Source: Agelaius tricolor
Lineage: Eukaryota > Chordata > Aves > Passeriformes > Icteridae
Assembly (NCBI GenBank): GCA_023055355.1
Contig: JALJCS010000029.1
Coordinates: 6,500,001-6,564,000 of the forward strand
Direction of reading: 5' to 3'
DNA length: 64,000 nucleotides
Numbering within the stretch: the stretch's first letter is position 1; each line of letters begins with the position of its first letter. Below, piece by piece: positions 33,595 to 45,780 of this stretch. The translations under genes and the position numbers were made by a program. Under the pieces are notes generated by a model that was given only the letters and a program-made list of their open reading frames with translations, was not told the origin of the DNA and made no database searches.

Positions 33595-35740
33595 CCTCAG
33601 TTGTCCTCCAGAATTCCCAAATCCCTGCCCAGCTCCCTTGGACAGCTCACCAGAGGAGCTCTGATGGATTTCTGTGTTTTTCTGTACGAAGTTCCTGTCT
33701 CACCACACGTTTGGGTTTGCACAGTGGACAAAGTTTTCTTTCCAAGATCCCTCTTTGCCAAGCTGGTTCCCAGCCATCCCAGGGGAACAGCCACCATTAT
33801 TATCCAAACGCCACCGTGATGCAAATGCTCAAGCACTTGAAATTTCCCATCTGTTAATACTCATTAACAAGACTTGAAATTCCTTGGTTCCAACAGAAAA
33901 TACCTGAGAAAGCACAGGTTTGGGTTAAAAAGTGAGTTGGGCTGGCTGAATTCCTGAATTACGACTTCAAAATTGGCCCCTAGACCTGAGCCTCAGCTGA
34001 GCTTTAGTCCAGGCCCAGCTTTTGATCAGGAGAGAGGGAGAGAATGGCCTCAAGGTCTAAAAACCAGTGGAGAGGGAATCAAGGGAGAAGCTTTATGCTG
34101 ATCACATGGAAAATAACATCAAAGCCCAACAATAAAGTGAATTTATTAAACTCCCCCCCCACAAAAAAAAATATTTTAAAATCAATCGGTATTGAGCTTC
34201 TATAACAAAGGAATCATAAACTCCTGGCAGAGTAATGAACTTGAGCACAGAGAGCCCTCAGCCGCTCAATCCTCCCCTGCTCCACTCAGAACTGCTCAGG
34301 CTCTGCTCTAAATTTCATATTGTAATTATTTTGCAATTTGAAATATTGCATTTTATAATATTTATATTATAAAATATATTCTATATTATAATATATAAAT
34401 ATAATGTATAATATAATATATGTTATATTATAATATATAATACCTATTATATTATTTATAAATATTTTCCTTCTGCCAGGGCAGCAGGAAATCTCCCTCT
34501 GAGCCAGGCATCCCCACAAGGGGCATTTCCCAGCAGCATTTTCCCATTTCCAGCAGCACAGGGGCTGTTGGAAAGCAGGGAATGGCATCAATCTGAATTT
34601 CCCCTGCAAACAGAGGATGTTGTGCTCTCAATTTGTGGGGTCCATCAGCTTTGGAGACTCTTTCCAGGCTGGAGTTTGTTATCTGTGCACAGGGGGGGTC
34701 TCCACTGGATCCACAATAAAATACAACCCACATCAGAGCAGTCTGGAAGAGCATTTTCCCTTTTTTTTAATTGTTGTTTTGATTTCCCCTTTGCTGAATC
34801 CTCAGAATTTTCTCCTGGGACAGCAAATTTACTTCCACTGATGATGAATTTGTTCTCCCCAACACCAGAAATGAAATGCCCAGTTAAGCTCCTCACCTGC
34901 TGCCCCTCTGGGCACCCCAGGTGCCTGCACAGCACCCTGAGCCACGGAGATGGTGTAAAATTTAAATAAAATTATTTATTAACCATTTCTAATGAATAGA
35001 TATATCTATTAATAATTTCCCTATTAATATCTATTAATAATTTCCCTCAATAATATCTATACAAAGCACGAGTTACCCCCATAAGGCACCAAAACACCCT
35101 CAGGGTGTTTAAAACCCCACAGACCCACAGCTGAATGTCACCTGAAGACACCTGGATGTCACCTGGATGTCAGACCTGAAGAAAGCCACCCAAAGGGACA
35201 GACTGTGTCCTTCCTCCTCAGCATCCCCAGCAAGCAGGGCCTCTCTAAAACTTAATCACTCTTATCAGAGAAATGGATCAAAACTTGGATAATGGCTCTC
35301 CTCAGACTCAGGAGTGAGATAATTTTTTTTTTTTTGCAGAACTGATTTGGAAACGCTCCTAATGATACAATTAAGGGATCAAGAACAAGTTAAGCTGGGC
35401 TTAAATGGCTCTGAAGCTGCATCAGATGCATTAAGGCACCAAAATAATTCTGCACTGCGGCATCCTCAGGAGGTCCTGGCACCCAGGGCCGGGTTCTGTC
35501 TGGTCAGGGTTTTAAAACAGGGCTGAAATTCCCTCAGCCAGGGATTTTACAGCCTGTCAGGATCTCCACAAGTCACTGCCAGCGTGGTTTTAGTGGCTAC
35601 AGAGCTTTCACCTTCACTGGCAGGCCCCACAAATCCACCAGCAGCAGCAGCGTGGCAAATTAAAGCCTGATATTAGTGAGCTTTGCTTTCCTTAATCCCT
35701 CTGAAATATCCTTTAAAAGGACCTCAGGCATGAAAGCCTT
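33595..35740. other. Unique intergenic sequence
   Basis: No gene is recognised. An AT-rich tract lies at 34315-34470, a degenerate CTATTAATAATTTCCCT repeat at 35005-35060, and a T11 run at about 35324-35335. Confidence 0.45.
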
Positions 35741-36085
35741 GGTTTAAACCAATCCTGGAATTTTGCGGCCTGCACCAAGCAGGGCAAGAGTTAAATCATC
35801 CCATAAAAATAAAAGGGTTTTTTTGTGGGGAAGTTGGTAAAAATTGTTCAGAAAAGATGAGCAATATTGGCTGCCTTCATTTGTGGGGTGCTGGAATTTA
35901 GGAAAACTGGGATCAAACCAATCCTGGAATTTTTCGGCCTGCACCAAGCAGGGCAACAGTTAAATCACCCCATAAAAATAAAAGGGTTTTTTGTGGGGAA
36001 CTTGGTAAAATTGTTCAGGAAAGATGAACAATATTGGCTGCCTTCATTTGGGGTGCTGGAATTTAGGAAAACTGGGATTAAACCT
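35741..36085. repeat. Two-copy tandem duplication, ~170 bp
   Basis: AAACCAATCCTGGAATTTT occurs at about 35747 and 35917, each followed by CGGCCTGCACCAAGCAGGGC, AAAATAAAAGGGTTTTTT and CAATATTGGCTGCCTTCATT. Copies differ by a few bases and small indels. The junction is clean, so this is a recent local duplication. Confidence 0.92.
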
Positions 36086-36725
36086 CAAAATTTGAGGCAT
36101 TCCAAATTCCTCTGCTCCTTCCCAAAGCTCCTCCCTCCAACAGCAATTGAGGACACAGCATTTGGAGACCAGAGTGATTTAGAAATTGCCCCCATTTATT
36201 ATCTCTCTGATTCCTGAGCATAAATCACATCCTGATTGAGGAGCGGATCAGATCTCAAATTATTTGTATTTTTTTCCCTGATTGAGGGTACATTTGTGTG
36301 GTGAAAGGAGCGCTGTGTATTTTATTTACAATGCCATGCCTGGCTCTGAGATTGCCCAAACCCAGTGATAAATTCCTGCTTTGTTCTCCTCACAGCATTT
36401 TCCTGCCTCTTTAGTGGGAGCTTTATGACTTCTTCTTTTTTTTTTTTTTTTGGTGCAATATGAATTCGCCAGCTTATATATATGTATTCTTTTAATAATA
36501 AATACAATGTTTACAGGAATAAAACCTCCATCCCAGACAGAATTATGTGCCTGCACAGGGATGGCAGAGCCAGAGGCTCCCAGCTCTTCCCAGGAGTAAA
36601 AGCTGCCCTTTAGAGCAGGTTTTGTTCTTAAAGCATCACCCAGGAGGAGAAGGGGGGTACAGACAGGTCTCAAACACCAGGGTGGATGCATTAAAGCTTT
36701 CCTTGAGCTCTGACCTAAGAGTTTT
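36086..36725. other. Unique intergenic sequence
   Basis: No gene is recognised. A T18 run lies at 36435-36452. Confidence 0.45.
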
Positions 36726-37295
36726 TCCCCCAATTTTGGTGCCAGATTAAGTTTCAGGTGAGAGCAGTTTTTCCCCCAGTTTTGGTCCCAGATAAAATTA
36801 GGTTTTTCCCCCAGTTTTGGTCCCAGATAAAATTCCAGGTGAGAGCATTTTTTTCCCCATTTTTGGTGCCAGATAAATTTCCAGGTGAGAGCAGATTTTT
36901 ATCCCAGTTTTGGTACCAGATAAATCCCAGGTGAGAGCAGGTTTTATCCCAGTTTTGGTACCAGATAAATTCCAGATGAGAGCAGGTTTTATCCCAGTTT
37001 TGGTACCAGATAAATCCCAGGTGAGAGCAGGTTTTATCCCAGTTTTGATACCAGATAAGAGCAGTTTTTTACCCATTTTTGGTACTAGATAAGTTCCAGA
37101 TGAGAGCAGTTTTTTTCCCCAGTTTCGGTACCAGATAAATCCCAGGTGAGAGCAGGTTTTATCCCAGTTTTGGTACCAGGTGAGAGCAGGTTTTATCCCA
37201 GTTTTTTCCCCAGTTTTGGTACCAGATAAATCCCAGGTGAGAGCAGGTTTTATCCCAGTTTTGGTACCAGATAAGAGCAGTTTATTCCCCATTTC
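36726..37295. repeat. ~43-bp minisatellite
   Basis: Units read CCCAGTTTTGGTACCAGAT, then AAATCCCAGGTGAGAGCAGG, then TTTTAT. About 13 copies are present, including shortened ones lacking the AAATCCCAGG part. The 205-residue minus-strand frame through it is an artefact. Confidence 0.93.
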
Positions 37296-39530
37296 TGGTG
37301 CCAAATGAAATTGCAGTGTTCTTAGGGACAGAGGGACAGGTCCCTGCCAGGTGCAGAGCTCAGGGGCTGCTCCCTGTGCTGAAACCCAGGCAGGCTGCAG
37401 CCCCCAGAGCAAAGCAAACTGTCACTGCTGTCACACCGAGGCATTTCCAGCTCATCCAGCCCAGGGCATTTCCATCCAGCCAAGAATTACAAGGCTGGGC
37501 AGATCTGAGCGCTCCTGAGTCACCATGGATTCCTCCAGATCCCTCACTGTGCGCTTCTACAGATCAAAAACCCCCAAAACTTCTCCTCTTTCCATGTGGT
37601 TTGTGATTATTCAGCTGGGGGTGACATTAAATCCAATTAATCCTCAGGCTCCCAGGGCATTTTGCCATCAGCAACGCAGCACAGGGGGAAGAGAGCAAAA
37701 TGATTCCTTTTCTTTGTCCCTGGTCCTCCCAGAAATATCACAGCACTGAAGGGGATCAATGAGAATGTGCTGCTACACTTCCTTAATGCTTTATTACAGG
37801 CACCAGGGTCCTGCTAAACAGCATAATAAAATATCAATAAACAGACTCTGCTGTAAAGGCTCCTTCTGCTGCTGCAGTTTCTGCACCTCGAGCAGGATTT
37901 CTGCAGCTGGGGATGTCTCAGGGCTGCTCTGGAAGGATGGGAATGGATGGATGGACTCACAGGGCTGTGGGGCTTTAGAAGCTGAAAGAGGAGAGGGAAA
38001 AAAAAAAAATCACATCACCAAAGGAAGGCTGATGCCCACGGAAATTGTTCTGGTTTCAGCCTCCAGCAGAAAGAGAAATCCCAAAATGTTCATTTGAGAG
38101 CAAGACAGATTCTCCTCAGTCAACAGCAATCCCAGAGAAAAAGGAACAGAGCAGCACTTTGGTTCCAGATTTGAAACTTGGATTTTGGGGGCTGTAGGTA
38201 CGAAGGGAAGGGTGATGAATACATGTGCAGGAGTAGGAAAAAAATATAAAGAGGCCCAAATGAATCATTGTGATCAAGCCCAGATAAAAGTGGGTTTTGA
38301 TGATTGATGAGAAACACCAAGATTTTCATTCTGATAAAAAAGAAAGGCTTTGACCTTCCCCCAGAGCAGGAAATCCTCTCTCCATCCTGCTCCAGTTCTG
38401 ATATCATCTTTTCTTTAGTGCCTCTGCCGAGAGTACCTGAGCAAAGCCGCCCTGCTGGAGGATGCTGCAGGTACAGCACAAATCTCCTTTTTCTGAGCAG
38501 CCTTTGGCTCAGCCAGGGCTCTGTGCAGCCTCAATCTCAGCCGGGCTGTGCCTGAAAAATCCCTGCTGACCACAGCTCTGTCCTCCAGCTTCCCCCGGGG
38601 CCTTGGCAGAGCACCTGATGAAGATGTCTGCTCTGACACGGAGCTATTATGCTGTTTACAAGAGATCTGCCACAGACAGGCGCCTGCTGTACAGGAGCCA
38701 TTTCCTCCCCAGGCAGGGAGCAGAGGATGTCCCAAATTAGCTCCTGAGGATGGAGCAATTCCAACACCCCCAGCCACAGCCCCGTGGCGAGCTTGGCTTG
38801 TGACCTGTAAATTGTCTCTCGTTTCTGCTCCCCTTCCTTCTTTGTTTGGCTTCTGTGCCTTGCAGTTCATCCAATAATTCAGCTGGAGAGAGGGCGAAAA
38901 TTCGGAGGGGAGGGGCAGGGGATGGCGAGGCTGAGAAATACCTGCTGGGAATGCTTTGGAAATCACCCAGAAGCGGGAATAGATCATTATGGAGGGGACT
39001 GTTAGCATGGAAGGAGCAGACAGGAGCCTGATGGAGAGGCTGCAGTGCCAGCTCGCTTTGCCTGCCCGGATTCCCACGGAACCCCTTCCCTGATCCCTTC
39101 ATTGCAGGGCAGCAGCAATCCCGCAGGAATTCGGGTGTTCCATGGGGTGCTTCAGCCAGGGTGCTGCACCCAGGAGGGGCTGGGGGAGGCAGGGGGGTGG
39201 CAAAGGGTTAATTTCTCTCATCATAAATTCAGCCTCCCGTGAATTCAATTCCGCGACGCTGCGCCTGTGACGCGAGTAAATCACGGCCATAAAGCAGGGC
39301 AGGGAGGCAGGAGCAGCGTGTGGAGGGAATGGCAATGCCCGGGGAGGCAGGGCCACGGCTCAGCCCAGTGCTGCTCCCCTCGGCAGGACAGACAGCCCTG
39401 GGGTGCCCCTGCTTCCCCCAGCCTCACCCAAGGAAGCATCTCCTTGGAAGTGGGCTGGGCTGGATGGGTTCAGTGGAGGACACCAGCAGGTCTGGGTCTC
39501 TTTTTCTCCATAAAAGCTGAGGTTCTTCTT
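37296..39530. other. Unique intergenic sequence, GC-richer at 38540-39320
   Basis: No gene is recognised. The part at 38870-39310 has several CpGs (GACGCTGCGCCTGTGACGCG near 39254) without reaching island density. It could be a distal regulatory element. This is only a compositional hint. Confidence 0.35.
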
Positions 39531-40133
39531 TGTTGGGGGAGATGAAACAGGAAAGCCTTATCAATCTGATTGCCTGGCAAAAGATTTTGAGAATATGGAA
39601 ACTGTAAGCGAGATTGAAATGAAAGCAAGCTATGAGATCCCTCAGTTACTGAACAACTGGAAAACAATGGTGTGGCTGCTGAAGGTGATCCCCTTTTGAT
39701 GGAACAACACCCTCTGCCTGCAGACAGCCCCAAGGGGCAGAGCAGACCCTACAGCTTGGCAGAAGGGGCCCAAAGAGGAGTTTGTAGGGTTTAAAATGTA
39801 ACTCAGGATGGTGATGTAATGATTCTTATAGGCTGTATGTAAATGCTATAGGATTTGTATCTTGTACTAGATTGGTTAGTGAGAATCAGAATATTCAACA
39901 CAGAAGATTTATTGTATTGTAACAGGAACCTCACTCTCTTACCCCTTTACTCCCTTACCCTTTTACTCTCTTCCCCTCTCATCCTCTCTCCCCCTCTCTT
40001 CTCTCAGTCCTGCTCTGAGCTGTGCCTGGCAGCTCCCAGCAGGGCCCTGCACCCAGGCCCTTTGCAATAAACCCCAAATTCCAAGCCCTGGCTTCAGAGA
40101 TCTCTCATCTCTGTCCATCTTGACCCTCCTACA
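39531..40133 (+). mobile_element. ERV solo LTR (603 bp) of a third family
   Basis: It starts TGTTGGGGGAGATGAAACAG and ends TTGACCCTCCTACA, so TG/CA termini are intact. The order of signals fits the + strand: a U3 rich in AG, a pyrimidine-rich stretch at 39930-40005, AATAAA at 40066-40071, and a short U5. Flanking hexamers CTTCTT (39525-39530) and CCTCTT (40134-40139) agree at five of six positions, a mutated target duplication. No internal retroviral sequence is adjacent. Confidence 0.88.
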
Positions 40134-40139
40134 CCTCTT

Positions 40140-42308
40140 GTTTTCCTGACTGGATTTTCCCCAGAAGAAGAGCCCTGGACACCTGCTGTACCCGGGTGTG
40201 GAACTGTACAAACACTGGTGGGTTCTCCCCGTTCCTAAAAGGGCATTTCCTGACACTCCCACCGCAGGTGCTCCTGCTCCATGTTCCAAAATCCCTCCAG
40301 AAGCCTCCAGGTGGGAAAGGACTGCACGTGGAATCCCACAGGCAGCAGGAGCTCAGCTGCCTCCTCTCACTGAGCCCTCCCTGCTCCGTTCCCAGGGCCG
40401 AGCTCACACTGTGCTGCCCTCCCCAGCCCATTGCTCCTCCAAAGGCAGATCCCCAAGCAGCTTCCCCACCCAGGTGACCTTCTCCAGGGCCAGCACCACG
40501 TGTGTGGCTCTCGGCAGCACAACGTGACTGTGACCTGAGCTCGCCTCCCTCTCTGAGCCAGCGGCGCCTTCTGAGAGCCCCGAGGGGAGCCCAAGAGCAG
40601 GGACAGCCCTCCCTGCCCTGTGTGCCCCCAGCACCCCCTCTCTGGCTGCCCCCTGTGGGGTGTGAGTGGCTCTCCTGCTCTGCTGTCCCCTCCCAGGGTG
40701 GCTCTGCTGCGCCCTGTGCTGTCACTGTGCCTCAGCCCTGCTGAAAGTGAAGCTGATGCTGTGTGACACCGCACTCCCAGCGCATCACACACCCCAGACA
40801 GCACCAGCTGAGGCTGCTCCCTGCTCCCCAGCCTGGAAACTTCCAGCACCAGACACCTTTGTCTCCCTGCAAAGAGCTTTTCCAGCGGTGGAGGGGTTTA
40901 GTGAGGCAGCTGAAATCAGCCTGGCACAGCCTGCTCTGTGCCCCTGGAGCAGGGTGACTAACACAGCTGCACGCTGGGTCACAGGCTGATCCCTGCTCTG
41001 ATCCAACCAAGCCAGCAGTGCCAATGTTACAGGAGACTCAGGACTGCCAGCAGCACGCAGCCTCCACTGCTTCCCCCTTGGCTGTGCGTGGCACAAGCCA
41101 TCAATAAGGTCTGGGTAAGAGATTCTGCCCTCCCCTCCTGCTTCTGTAGAAAAACCTCATTTCAGCCCTGCAGGCTTCCTTCAGCTGTCTCATCCCTCCT
41201 GTGTGCACAGAAACACGGAGCCACAGCCAGGCAGGGCCCTCTCTATTTGCAGCCACTCACTGATTAGATGCACCTCACCCAGAAACAAGGAGCAGCTCCC
41301 AAAACAACCCTCCACCCCCAGAGCGGGCTCCCTGTCTGACTGACAGCTTGGGAAAGCTCCTAATGATGTCCCCTGGACACTTTGAGGCGACCCAGCCCAG
41401 AGCAGGATGTGATGGCTCAGCGGCTGGATGGCCTCGTTTGTTCTGATTTATATTGCAGAGCCAGCTCCAGCCTCATCAGCCTGGCCTGACCCAGATTTCC
41501 CTCTTGCATAGGTCAATAAAAACACAGCAAATAGAGCTAATCAGGCACTGAGGATGCACAGTTAATCCAGGCTGGCCTGAACTTAACAGCAACACTGCGA
41601 GCTCTGCTGTCAGAGAAAGGAGAGGATAAATCTTTCCCTAAACAGTCAAAGGGAATTGTAAAAAGAACATGCAGCTTCCAGGACAGATAATTCATGAGGG
41701 TTGGATTTTTTTTTCCCCTCCCTCTTGTTCTGGCTGCCTCTGGTGGATGCAGCACGAGCCTCCATCCCCTGCAAGCAGCGAGCTCCCTTCTCCACGCCGA
41801 GTTTATAAGCAATCACCAAAAGGGCATGAAGTCAGACAAAAAGCAAATGAAAAAAATGTCTGCAGCTGGCTCTGGAGTGTCCAAATAAACCCTGGGTAAA
41901 TGCCAGGCTGCCTTAGTCACTGCAGGGAGCAGGACAAGCTCCTTCCAGCCGTGCAGGGAGCGGGGCTGTGCCATGGCTGTGGGCAGTGCCCAGGGACACC
42001 CAGTGCCTCCCAGGACCCACACGTGTCCCCCAGTCAGGATTCAGCACTGAGCTTTGGCACAGGCAGTGGCTCAGGTGCGGTATGTCTGCTGTCTGTGGTG
42101 ACACACGGCCCTGAGGGTGACACAGAGCGGGCAGTGTCACGCAGTGACAGCCACCCCGCCTCAGGCAGCCCTGTGGGGTGTGCAGAGAGCCCTGGCTGGG
42201 CTGGGACGTTGTGTCCCTCTGTGATGCCACTGGGAATGTCCTGTGAGGATGGGTGTCCCTGGGTTGTCACACGCCAGCATCCTCACAGCTGGGCTGGGCT
42301 CTCCTCTT
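40140..42308. other. Unique intergenic sequence
   Basis: No gene is recognised despite several open frames of 90-200 codons. They show no domain motifs, overlap on both strands and reflect local GC richness. Confidence 0.45.
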
Positions 42309-42630
42309 GTGGAAATAACAGGGGGGTGTTACCCAGGCCATACAGACCATGGGAATAACTGGGGGTTGTTACCCAGGCCATACAGACCATGGGAAATAAC
42401 GGGGGGGTGGTATCCAGATCATGACAATAACAGGGATGTGTTATCCAGGCCATACAGATCATGGGAATTACAGGGATGTGCTGTCCAGATCATGGCAATA
42501 ACAGGGATGTGCTATCCAGGCCATACAGATCATGGGAATTACAGGGATGTGCTGTCCAGATCATGGCAATAACAGGGATGTGCTTTCCAGATCATGGGAA
42601 TAGCAGGGATGTGCTGTCCAGACCATAAAA
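42309..42630. repeat. ~30-40-bp minisatellite
   Basis: Units combine AATAACAGGGATGTG, CTATCCAGGCCATACAGA and TCATGGG. Longer units contain CCATACAGA and shorter ones lack it. About nine copies are present. Confidence 0.92.
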
Positions 42631-43954
42631 CACAAATAAAATGCACTCAGCGCGCCCCTGTACATTAACACACAGTCTACAGCCTCCTGAAAGGCTCTCC
42701 CTGAACATTTCCAGCACCTTTCCCTCCCCAAGCAGCCAAAATGTTCCACCAACCACAGCCCACACCTGCCAAGGTGCTCCAGCCTTTTCCCTCTGGGGTT
42801 TAAATGCCAGCCTTGCCCTTATCCCTCTTTTCTCCTGGCTCTTTTTCGTGCCTGGAGTGAAGGAGCCCAGCCCTGAGTGATAACTTAACAAGGGCATCCC
42901 TCATCAATGTGCTGATGTCACCTCTGCCTGCTGATGGCACCACTGACAGTGGAACCTGGCAGAGCTCAGGGTGGGCTCAGCCTGTGTCAAGTGCACATTT
43001 CCCCAGGAAAATGAATATTTGCTTTCTCCTTGCAGAGCAGGCAGGAGCTGGTGCCTTTGCCAGGGATGTTCCCTCCTGCAGCCACCGCTGCTGTCCCCAG
43101 CACTGCAGGCACAGGGAAGCAGCCTCAGAAGGGGGCCAAGGTCACCCCTTGCACAAACGTGTAAGGTTCATCTTTCCCAGAGCTTTACTCTTCATTCACT
43201 TTGTCTTTCCTTTTCTTAAAGCTGGATGAGGAAACACCTTCTCAGGTACACTAAATTCATGCTATTTTGCTCAAGAGAACCTTATATTCAGTTTCTACCT
43301 CCACCTATCCCTTTTTTAATGCTGTTCACCTTGAAGATGCCCCTTGACCTCAGCTATGCCTTTGTACAAAATGAAAGACGAGCTGACAACAGAGCTGCCT
43401 TAAACACAAAGCTTCCAATGCATTTAATTCCTCCAATAAACACCCTGAGCACTCCCAGGAGAATCAAAGCTGGCATGGACACACCAGCAGCAATGAGGTC
43501 CCCACTTTTGGACAGAGCTGATGCTCAAACTGACCTCAAACCACCCTGGGAGGGAGCACTGATCCCTGCAGGCACTGAGCAGCTGGAAAAGGAAACTCAG
43601 GGGGGAGAAACAGGGGGAAGAGCTGGGATGGGACAGGCAGAGGCTGGGCTGGCCCACGAGGGACTGTGGGGCAGCGTGGTTGGATTTGAGTCACTCCCAG
43701 GGGACCACAGAGCAGAGAGGGCTCAGCTGCACATCCCCTGAGCCATTCCCTGACACCAAACCTGCAGCTCTGCCTGCCCTCAGGAGATGCTCCCGACTTT
43801 GGCCAGGGGGAAAAGGCTGCTCCAAAAGCTCCTCCTGGGCAATGAGCCCCGAGAGAAGGCTGGGATGGCTGTGCTGCACTGCACCCATGTCCTGCTGTGC
43901 CAGGGCAGGGGGATAGAGCAGGGATGGACGCACAGAAATGAACTGGGGTGGGTG
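42631..43954. other. Unique intergenic sequence
   Basis: No gene or repeat family is recognised. Confidence 0.45.
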
Positions 43955-44288
43955 TGTAGGAGCTCCCACTGTTGTCATTATAGCACAAGGGTTCTGTTGG
44001 CATTACATTGCAAGGGTTCCATATTGCCAGAGTTTCACACCTCCTTGATGGTTCCTGTAGGCAGCTCCTCCAGGCACCAACTCTTCCTTGTCCTCACAGT
44101 GGCCCACTGACTCCAGTTCCCCTCAACCAACCAATCCACTCTTTTAAAACACTCTTCTTATTGGCTACACCTGGCCTGTTAACATCAGGCCTGATCCTAA
44201 TCTTTAATAAAAAACCCAGCTGCAGCTCATTAGGGGGTAAGATTACTTTATATTCTACCTTTATTTTCTTATATTGTATCCCCCTACA
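43955..44288 (+). mobile_element. LTR-like element (334 bp), family uncertain
   Basis: It begins TGTAGGAGCTCCCACTG and ends TATCCCCCTACA, giving imperfect TGTAGG..CCTACA inverted ends. On the + strand CCAATC (44131), TTTTAAAA (44143) and AATAAA (44206) occur in LTR order. No direct flanking duplication is seen. Instead the flanks GGTGGGTG and CCCCACCAC are roughly reverse complementary. Confidence 0.5.
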
Positions 44289-44993
44289 CCCCACCACTCT
44301 CCATGCAGCACGTGAGGGAATTTCCATCTGGGATCCAGGGAATCTGCAGCTCTGAGAGCTGGCCCTTGGCTTCTTTGGGAGGAGCTGGGCACTCTCAGAG
44401 TCCCAGGGAGGGAATGGTGCCGTCCCAGCTGCGTGCAGGGACATGGCTTTCTCCAAAGAACTGTTTATTTAAAAGATTACAGCGCTTAATCTCGGCTTGG
44501 TAAGGCAAGGTTTATCAGCAAGGCTGTGCTCTGAGGCAGCTGACGCACAAGGAGTGGGAAATGCCCGTGCAGAAAAGCTACAATGGAGCAGCGCTTGAGG
44601 TCACCGAGATTCTGGAGTTTGTTTTTCCCCATGGGAAAGCAGAGCAGGGCCAGGCACGGCTCCCAGAGCCGAGTGACAGCGCCAGGCGATTCCAGCACCC
44701 ACCAGAGACCTGCCCTGCTCTCCTGGCCCGGGGAAACCCTGCTTGGGGTGGGCTCCAGCGAGGGATCCGCGTTCCCAGAGCCGGCTCCTCCCGCTGCCTG
44801 CTGGCCCTCCCCATCCCCGCGTCTCGGGCGCCGGAGCATGAGCGTGATGTGATGTGACACCTTCCCCCACACTTTGTTATAAATATCGTGTTTCACTGTA
44901 ACCGTGTCTGACACCCCCTTGGAGGCATTTGCTCATGCTCGCAGCCAGGGCGCGGGCACGTGTGGAGCGGCGGGGATGGGCTGCCCGTGCCCA
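44289..44993. other. Unique intergenic sequence
   Basis: No gene is recognised. The part at 44640-44840 is GC-rich with scattered CpGs. Confidence 0.4.
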
Positions 44994-45053
44994 CCACCCA
45001 TCCATCCATCCATCCATCCATCCATCCATCCATCCATCCATCCATCCATCCCT
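44994..45053. repeat. (CCAT)n microsatellite
   Basis: About 13 tetranucleotide units, essentially uninterrupted. Confidence 0.97.
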
Positions 45054-45184
45054 CCCCGTGCCCACCATCCCTGTCCATGTCCCAGCCCAGGGCAGTGCAG
45101 GGTGAGCCCGCAGTGCCTCAGCCGGGCTGTCCCAGACCCAGCCCTGCTGGAACACGGATTTCTCCTTTTCCTCGCTCTGGAGCC

Positions 45185-45345
45185 GAAGATGGAGCTCCGA
45201 GGATGGAGCTCAGATGGAGGATGGAGCTCAGAGGATGGAGCTCCAAGGATGGAGTGCAGATGGAGGATGGAGCTCCGAGGATGGAGCTCAGATGGAGGAT
45301 GGAGCTCCGAGGATGGAGCTCAGATGGAGGATGGAGCTCAGAGGT
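45185..45345. repeat. GGATGGAGCTC minisatellite (11-bp core)
   Basis: GGATGGAGCTC units alternate with AGATGGA and CGA/AGA linkers, giving a higher-order spacing of about 33-47 bases. Confidence 0.93.
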
Positions 45346-45577
45346 GCCCAGCCCTGCGGCTGATGTTGATTTCGGTCTTGCCCCGTCCCCCCGGGCCCTG
45401 GCAGCGCTGTAGTTTTAGGAAATGCCACTAGATGTCTGTCAGGGTCCTGCGCATCGCCTGCTGGGGACAGCCCGGCAAGGGGCACAGGGGCGGGGTACCA
45501 GCTGTGCCCGGGTCGGTATCACCGTCCCAGACAGGATTCCTGAGATTTTTTGGTGGGAAAAGCCTCGATTTGCCCTT

Positions 45578-45780
45578 TCACAGATTCGGAATGGGTTGGG
45601 TTGGAAGGGAGCTTAAAGATCATTGTGTTCCACCCCCTGCCATGGGCAGGGACACCTTCCACTGTCCCAGCTTGCCCCAAGCTCTTCCAGCCTGGATTTG
45701 AACACCTCCAGGGCATCCAGAGCTTCCCTGAGCATTCATTTCCTTCTGAGAGGACATCCAAACACAAACCTATTCATCCT
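45578..45780 (-). mobile_element. CR1 LINE 3' end fragment
   Basis: The + strand shows CACAGATTCGGAATGGGTTG, GGTTGGAAGGGAGCTTAAAG, CCCCCTGCCATGGGCAGGGA, CACCTTCCACTGTCCCAG, then TTGAACACCTCCAGGGCATC, the reverse complement of the CR1 3' end. The terminal octamer array is almost lost. Confidence 0.88.

Noticed and set aside
36798..37412. 204-codon minus-strand frame with GTKTGIKPALTW-like repeats
   Set aside because: It is translation of the 43-bp minisatellite.
780..40133. Full-length endogenous retrovirus
   Set aside because: Only LTRs are present. No gag, pol or env-like frames lie between any pair, and the elements are too close or in separate families.
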